Positions 15,137 through 17,754 of a DNA stretch of 17,754 nt are shown in pieces. The position numbers were made by a program, and so were the translations under genes. The stretch lies in NCBI GenBank assembly GCA_017541565.1, contig JAFXYU010000140.1, positions 1 to 17,754 of the forward strand, written 5' to 3'. Position 1 is the stretch's first letter. Every line of letters begins with the position of its first letter. The notes below the pieces were generated by a model, which searched no databases, had not been told where the DNA came from, and worked only from the letters and a program-made list of their open reading frames with translations. The stretch is from a bacterium (GTDB lineage Bacteria > Cyanobacteriota > Vampirovibrionia > Gastranaerophilales > Gastranaerophilaceae).

Positions 15137-16021
15137 ATGAATGAAGATGATAAACTTGGGTTTGCCCATTTAATAGAAAAAGAATTAAATTCCAACGATA
15201 AAATCTTAAAGCCTGATTTTAACCAGAAGACAGGCAGGGAATTGCTTGCATTTTACTTGCAATCTAAGTTTAAGCAGGTTATTGCCTATGACAGCAAGGC
15301 TGAAATTCCGATATTTAGGGATATTAAGTACGATTTTATACAAAAATTTTCCCGAAGACTCATTCAAAATCCTCAGAAAAGAATTATGATTGGGATTACT
15401 GGAGAGTCAGCGTCCGGAAAATCAACAATTTGCAACCAAATAAGAAATGTAATCTTAAAATTCAATATGCCTGTAACTATTTTAACAGCAGATAATTACT
15501 TTAATGATATTTCTGATTTAATTGCAAAATACGGTTCTTTTGATGCACTTAGAGATAACGGTTATGATGTTGATTCACCTGACAGTTTTCAATTAGATGT
15601 TTTGACTGAAGATTTGGAAAAAATTTCAAAAGGAGAGGATATTTATTCCCCGGAATACCTTATTAACGGAACAGGAATATCAGTTCCGAAAGCAAAATTC
15701 GTGCCGTCAAATAAGGTTATTGTCGTTGAAGGCATGGCAACAATGTACGGCAAAAATAAAGATATTTATGATGTTAAACTTTATGTTGAAACAGATTTGG
15801 ATATAAGACATGACAGATTTATAAACAGGGCTTGCACTGAACGCAATCAGGATTTGGAGAATGCTAAGAAACACTGGGAATACATACTTGGTGCAGGTGA
15901 AAAATATGTTAAACCATATAGATCAGAAGCGGATATTATTCTTAACGGTGACTCCGATTTAGACTATTTTTCACAGGTTCTTGAATATATCCATACAATA
16001 ACAAATAATTTTGAGGGATAA
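15137..16021 (+). CDS. Uridine kinase / phosphoribulokinase-family P-loop kinase
   Basis: The 294-residue protein is a nucleoside-kinase-like P-loop enzyme, probably phosphorylating uridine/cytidine or a related sugar substrate in the cytosol. Walker A is GESASGKST (89-97). TADNYFND (about 116-123) corresponds to the substrate-binding Asp region. The central part, DSPDSFQLDVLTEDLEKISKGEDIYSPEY, follows the family pattern of D-x-P-x-x-F/D. KVIVVEGM is the Walker B strand. IRHDRFINRACTERNQDL carries the Arg-rich lid. Residues 1-80 form an N-terminal extension absent from short uridine kinases (about 210 residues). This could be a separate small domain, which I do not recognise. The start lacks a ribosome site and lies 11 nt after the -10 box. 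A tandem 10-bp repeat includes its stop codon. The substrate cannot be settled from sequence alone, so no symbol is given. Confidence 0.88.
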   Translation: MNEDDKLGFAHLIEKELNSNDKILKPDFNQKTGRELLAFYLQSKFKQVIAYDSKAEIPIFRDIKYDFIQKFSRRLIQNPQKRIMIGITGESASGKSTICNQIRNVILKFNMPVTILTADNYFNDISDLIAKYGSFDALRDNGYDVDSPDSFQLDVLTEDLEKISKGEDIYSPEYLINGTGISVPKAKFVPSNKVIVVEGMATMYGKNKDIYDVKLYVETDLDIRHDRFINRACTERNQDLENAKKHWEYILGAGEKYVKPYRSEADIILNGDSDLDYFSQVLEYIHTITNNFEG

Positions 16022-16033
16022 AATTGAGGGATA
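16011..16033 (+). repeat. Tandem 10-bp repeat spanning the kinase stop codon
   Basis: TTGAGGGATA occurs at 16011-16020 and again at 16024-16033, a 13-bp period. The first copy carries the last codons and part of the stop. It looks like a small local duplication. Confidence 0.6.
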
Positions 16034-16051
16034 GTTATTTATTATAACAAG

Positions 16052-16080
16052 ATAGGGCGAAGGTAAAACCTTCGCCCTAT
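16052..16080. terminator. Strong 12-bp hairpin between convergent genes
   Basis: ATAGGGCGAAGG (16052-16063) pairs perfectly with CCTTCGCCCTAT (16069-16080) around the loop TAAAA. It lies between the ends of the kinase gene and the coiled-coil gene and is probably a two-way terminator. Neither side has a real T-run, so its efficiency or mechanism is uncertain. Confidence 0.7.
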
Positions 16081-16113
16081 TAGGTTGTAAAATATAGTTA
16101 ATATGGTTGTTTT

Positions 16114-17754
16114 TTACGCTTGGTCGCCTTTTGGTGCGATTAATTTTCCGATTAAACCGCCTAAAAGCACACCACCTGCTGTAATTGCCGCAAGTTTCCA
16201 GCCTGCATTCTTTCCGAGTTTGCTTTCCAATTGCTTACCGTATTTTTCGATAAATGATGCTTTTTTAGATTCAATCTGTTTTGCAACATATTCTTCTTGA
16301 CTTGCAGCACCGCCGCATTTTTCTTTCAAGAATTTGCTCAATTGTTCTGCTTCATCTGCCGTTGTCTTATCGAGTTTTTCATAAGCAGTTTTTCTTGCTG
16401 CTTCAGCAGCATTAAATGCTTCTTGTTCGACTTTATATGATTCTTCTTTTATATTTTTCAATGCTGCTTCTTTAAGTTCTTCAGCGGATAATTTTGACCC
16501 GCCGACTTGGTATTCAATTTGAACACCATTTTCAGGCATTATTACACCTTTCGGCAATTGAATTTCAACCTTTAGATTTTGAGCCGGTCTTCTGCCTGCT
16601 GTTTTTATTACTTCACCTTTTTGGTTATATAAAACGCCTTCCTTAACATAAGCCTTTGTATCATTAACCTGAGTTCTAATTGCGGCTAATTGTTCATTAG
16701 CATCTCTTGTCAGTTGTTCAATATTTGCGTCATGATTTTGTATAATTTGACCTGCTGAATACAGAGTTTGCTGACGTTTTGTTGAAACCTCAATTGCTTT
16801 ATTAATATTTTCTTCAGTAATATCGCCATTCAAGATCTTTTCGAGAACTTTTCTGTCATTTTCAGTCAAAGTATCCATATATTTTTTGATTTCATCTTTT
16901 AATGTAGGTGTTACTTTACCGTTAACAAGAAGTTCTACATCTTTTACGCCGATTTTTCCTTTAATTACATAATCTGCGATATTGCCTGATTGTGCGTTTA
17001 CATTTACATTTGCTTCTTGCAGAGCAGTTTTTAACGCTTCCAATCTTCTTATTTGTTTAGTTTCATACTGTGATGCTATAAATGATTGATTTCTTACACT
17101 GTCAATTGTAATTTTATTTTTCTTCATGCCTCTTATTTCGGCAATATCACCCAATGCTTTTTCAAAGGCTTCATTTTCTGCATTAACAGCGTTTAATCTT
17201 TTTGTATATTCTTTTACCATTGCAGTTTCAGTAGAATCTAATGCAGGTGTATCAATTTTTTGCATATTTTTAGTTACTTTATCCTTAATGTACTGATGAT
17301 ATGTTTCTTTTGCCGCTTTCTTTTGATCATCTGCTGCTTTTCCGATACCTGTATATTTTAATTTTTCTGCAATCTTAGCCGCTAATTCTTCACCTTCTTT
17401 TTCTCGTCTGTGAAGTTTATCAAGAGCCGCTTGAACACGTTTAGGATCAGCGCTTTTATCATTTTTCAGTTTTTCATAATAACTTACTGCCTTTGCGGTT
17501 TCTTTTGCATTATGATTTATTGCTTCATATATTTCAGCAACTCTTGTTTCTGCTGGTTTTGCTTGTAATTTTTTAATTTCATCTGCTATTAGTGATTCTT
17601 TTTTCGCAGTTAATGCTTGCTGTTTTTCTTTCGCAGTTTGAACCAATTTCTTATATTCATCAGTTTCATTTACTGTAACAGCACCGTTAGCCGCTTTGAA
17701 TGCTTCAAATTCAGTTTGGAATTTTGCATTTTCTGTTGTTTTAGCATCACGAAG
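16114..17754 (-). CDS. Long coiled-coil protein with C-terminal glycine-zipper membrane segment (partial)
   Basis: The frame is open to the right edge, so the N-terminus is missing; 546 residues are present. The TTG at 17646 sits inside the coding sequence (upstream codons read ...NETDEYKK) and is not the start. Almost the whole protein is Ala/Lys/Glu-rich helix with coiled-coil heptads (KEKQQALTAKKESLIADEIKKLQAKPAE, then RVQAALDKLHRREKEGEELAAKIAEKLK). A small strand-rich stretch sits near the middle (GEVIKTAGRRPAQNLKVEIQLPKGVIMPENGVQIEYQVGGSKL). The C-terminus AGWKLAAITAGGVLLGGLIGKLIAPKGDQA is one membrane helix with GxxxG spacing, ending in a short charged tail. A C-terminally anchored, cell-surface or cytosolic filament protein is possible. 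I do not recognise the family. The gene converges on the kinase gene across the 16052-16080 hairpin. Confidence 0.85.
   Translation of the reverse strand, partial: LRDAKTTENAKFQTEFEAFKAANGAVTVNETDEYKKLVQTAKEKQQALTAKKESLIADEIKKLQAKPAETRVAEIYEAINHNAKETAKAVSYYEKLKNDKSADPKRVQAALDKLHRREKEGEELAAKIAEKLKYTGIGKAADDQKKAAKETYHQYIKDKVTKNMQKIDTPALDSTETAMVKEYTKRLNAVNAENEAFEKALGDIAEIRGMKKNKITIDSVRNQSFIASQYETKQIRRLEALKTALQEANVNVNAQSGNIADYVIKGKIGVKDVELLVNGKVTPTLKDEIKKYMDTLTENDRKVLEKILNGDITEENINKAIEVSTKRQQTLYSAGQIIQNHDANIEQLTRDANEQLAAIRTQVNDTKAYVKEGVLYNQKGEVIKTAGRRPAQNLKVEIQLPKGVIMPENGVQIEYQVGGSKLSAEELKEAALKNIKEESYKVEQEAFNAAEAARKTAYEKLDKTTADEAEQLSKFLKEKCGGAASQEEYVAKQIESKKASFIEKYGKQLESKLGKNAGWKLAAITAGGVLLGGLIGKLIAPKGDQA

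Noticed and set aside
17644..17646. TTG as start of the coiled-coil protein
   Set aside because: The frame continues upstream to the window edge with the same Ala/Lys/Glu-rich coding character, and no ribosome site precedes the TTG.
1..17754. CRISPR array, tRNA, rRNA, insertion sequence or phage genes
   Set aside because: No regularly spaced repeats, tRNA T-arm-like sequence, transposase motif or structural phage gene was seen. The ~26-bp repeats are irregularly spaced and in both orientations.

Overview
The window is AT-rich, densely coded DNA from what looks like a Gram-negative (two-membrane) bacterium. The best guess is a gut member of the non-photosynthetic Cyanobacteria/Melainabacteria branch (Gastranaerophilales-like). 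This is inferred from the low GC, a cyanobacterial-style MnmD-type methyltransferase (LDICYGIGYN motif), an AsmA/TamB-like envelope protein, and several TPR and coiled-coil proteins with no recognisable family. No rRNA, tRNA, CRISPR array, insertion sequence or phage gene was seen, and no stretch of more than about 210 bases lacks a gene.

Layout. (1) Positions 1-2588, minus strand: phosphoglycerate mutase gpmI, then the N-terminal third of a large protein that resembles a SNF2-type helicase and runs off the left edge. (2) 2798-3583, plus: a Gln/Glu-rich coiled-coil protein of unknown function, with its own promoter and a clean hairpin terminator. (3) 3598-4638, minus: a DnaJ-like co-chaperone with a shrunken zinc finger. 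(4) 4748-12385, plus: a five-gene run. It encodes a PAS/histidine-kinase-like protein that has lost its catalytic residues, a MalK/UgpC-type ABC ATPase, a 1089-residue AsmA-like protein, a degenerate PilZ/YcgR-like protein and a 529-residue TPR protein. (5) 12386-15044, minus: an MnmD-like tRNA-modification methyltransferase with a long K/N/I-rich insertion, overlapping by 11 bp a FAD-dependent oxidoreductase. (6) 15137-16021, plus: a uridine kinase/phosphoribulokinase-family P-loop kinase. (7) 16114-17754, minus: a long coiled-coil protein with a C-terminal glycine-zipper membrane segment, cut by the right edge.

How they may work together. The plus-strand run (4) looks like an envelope-related operon. 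The 2-bp gap between the ABC ATPase and the AsmA-like protein, and the ATGA overlap between the PilZ-like and TPR genes, suggest coordinated production. The apparent pseudokinase at its head would then act as a non-catalytic sensor or scaffold. Region (5) pairs a likely wobble-uridine methyltransferase with an oxidoreductase. That recalls the two halves of MnmC, but the FAD protein belongs to a different family.

The most unusual signals are: the multiply inactivated histidine kinase; a family of five ~26-bp repeats in both orientations inside the methyltransferase and oxidoreductase genes; three promoters whose -10 box sits so close to the start codon that leaderless or nearly leaderless mRNAs are predicted; and a 7-bp dyad inside the methyltransferase promoter that may be an operator. 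All similarity statements come from reading motifs by eye; no database search was run.
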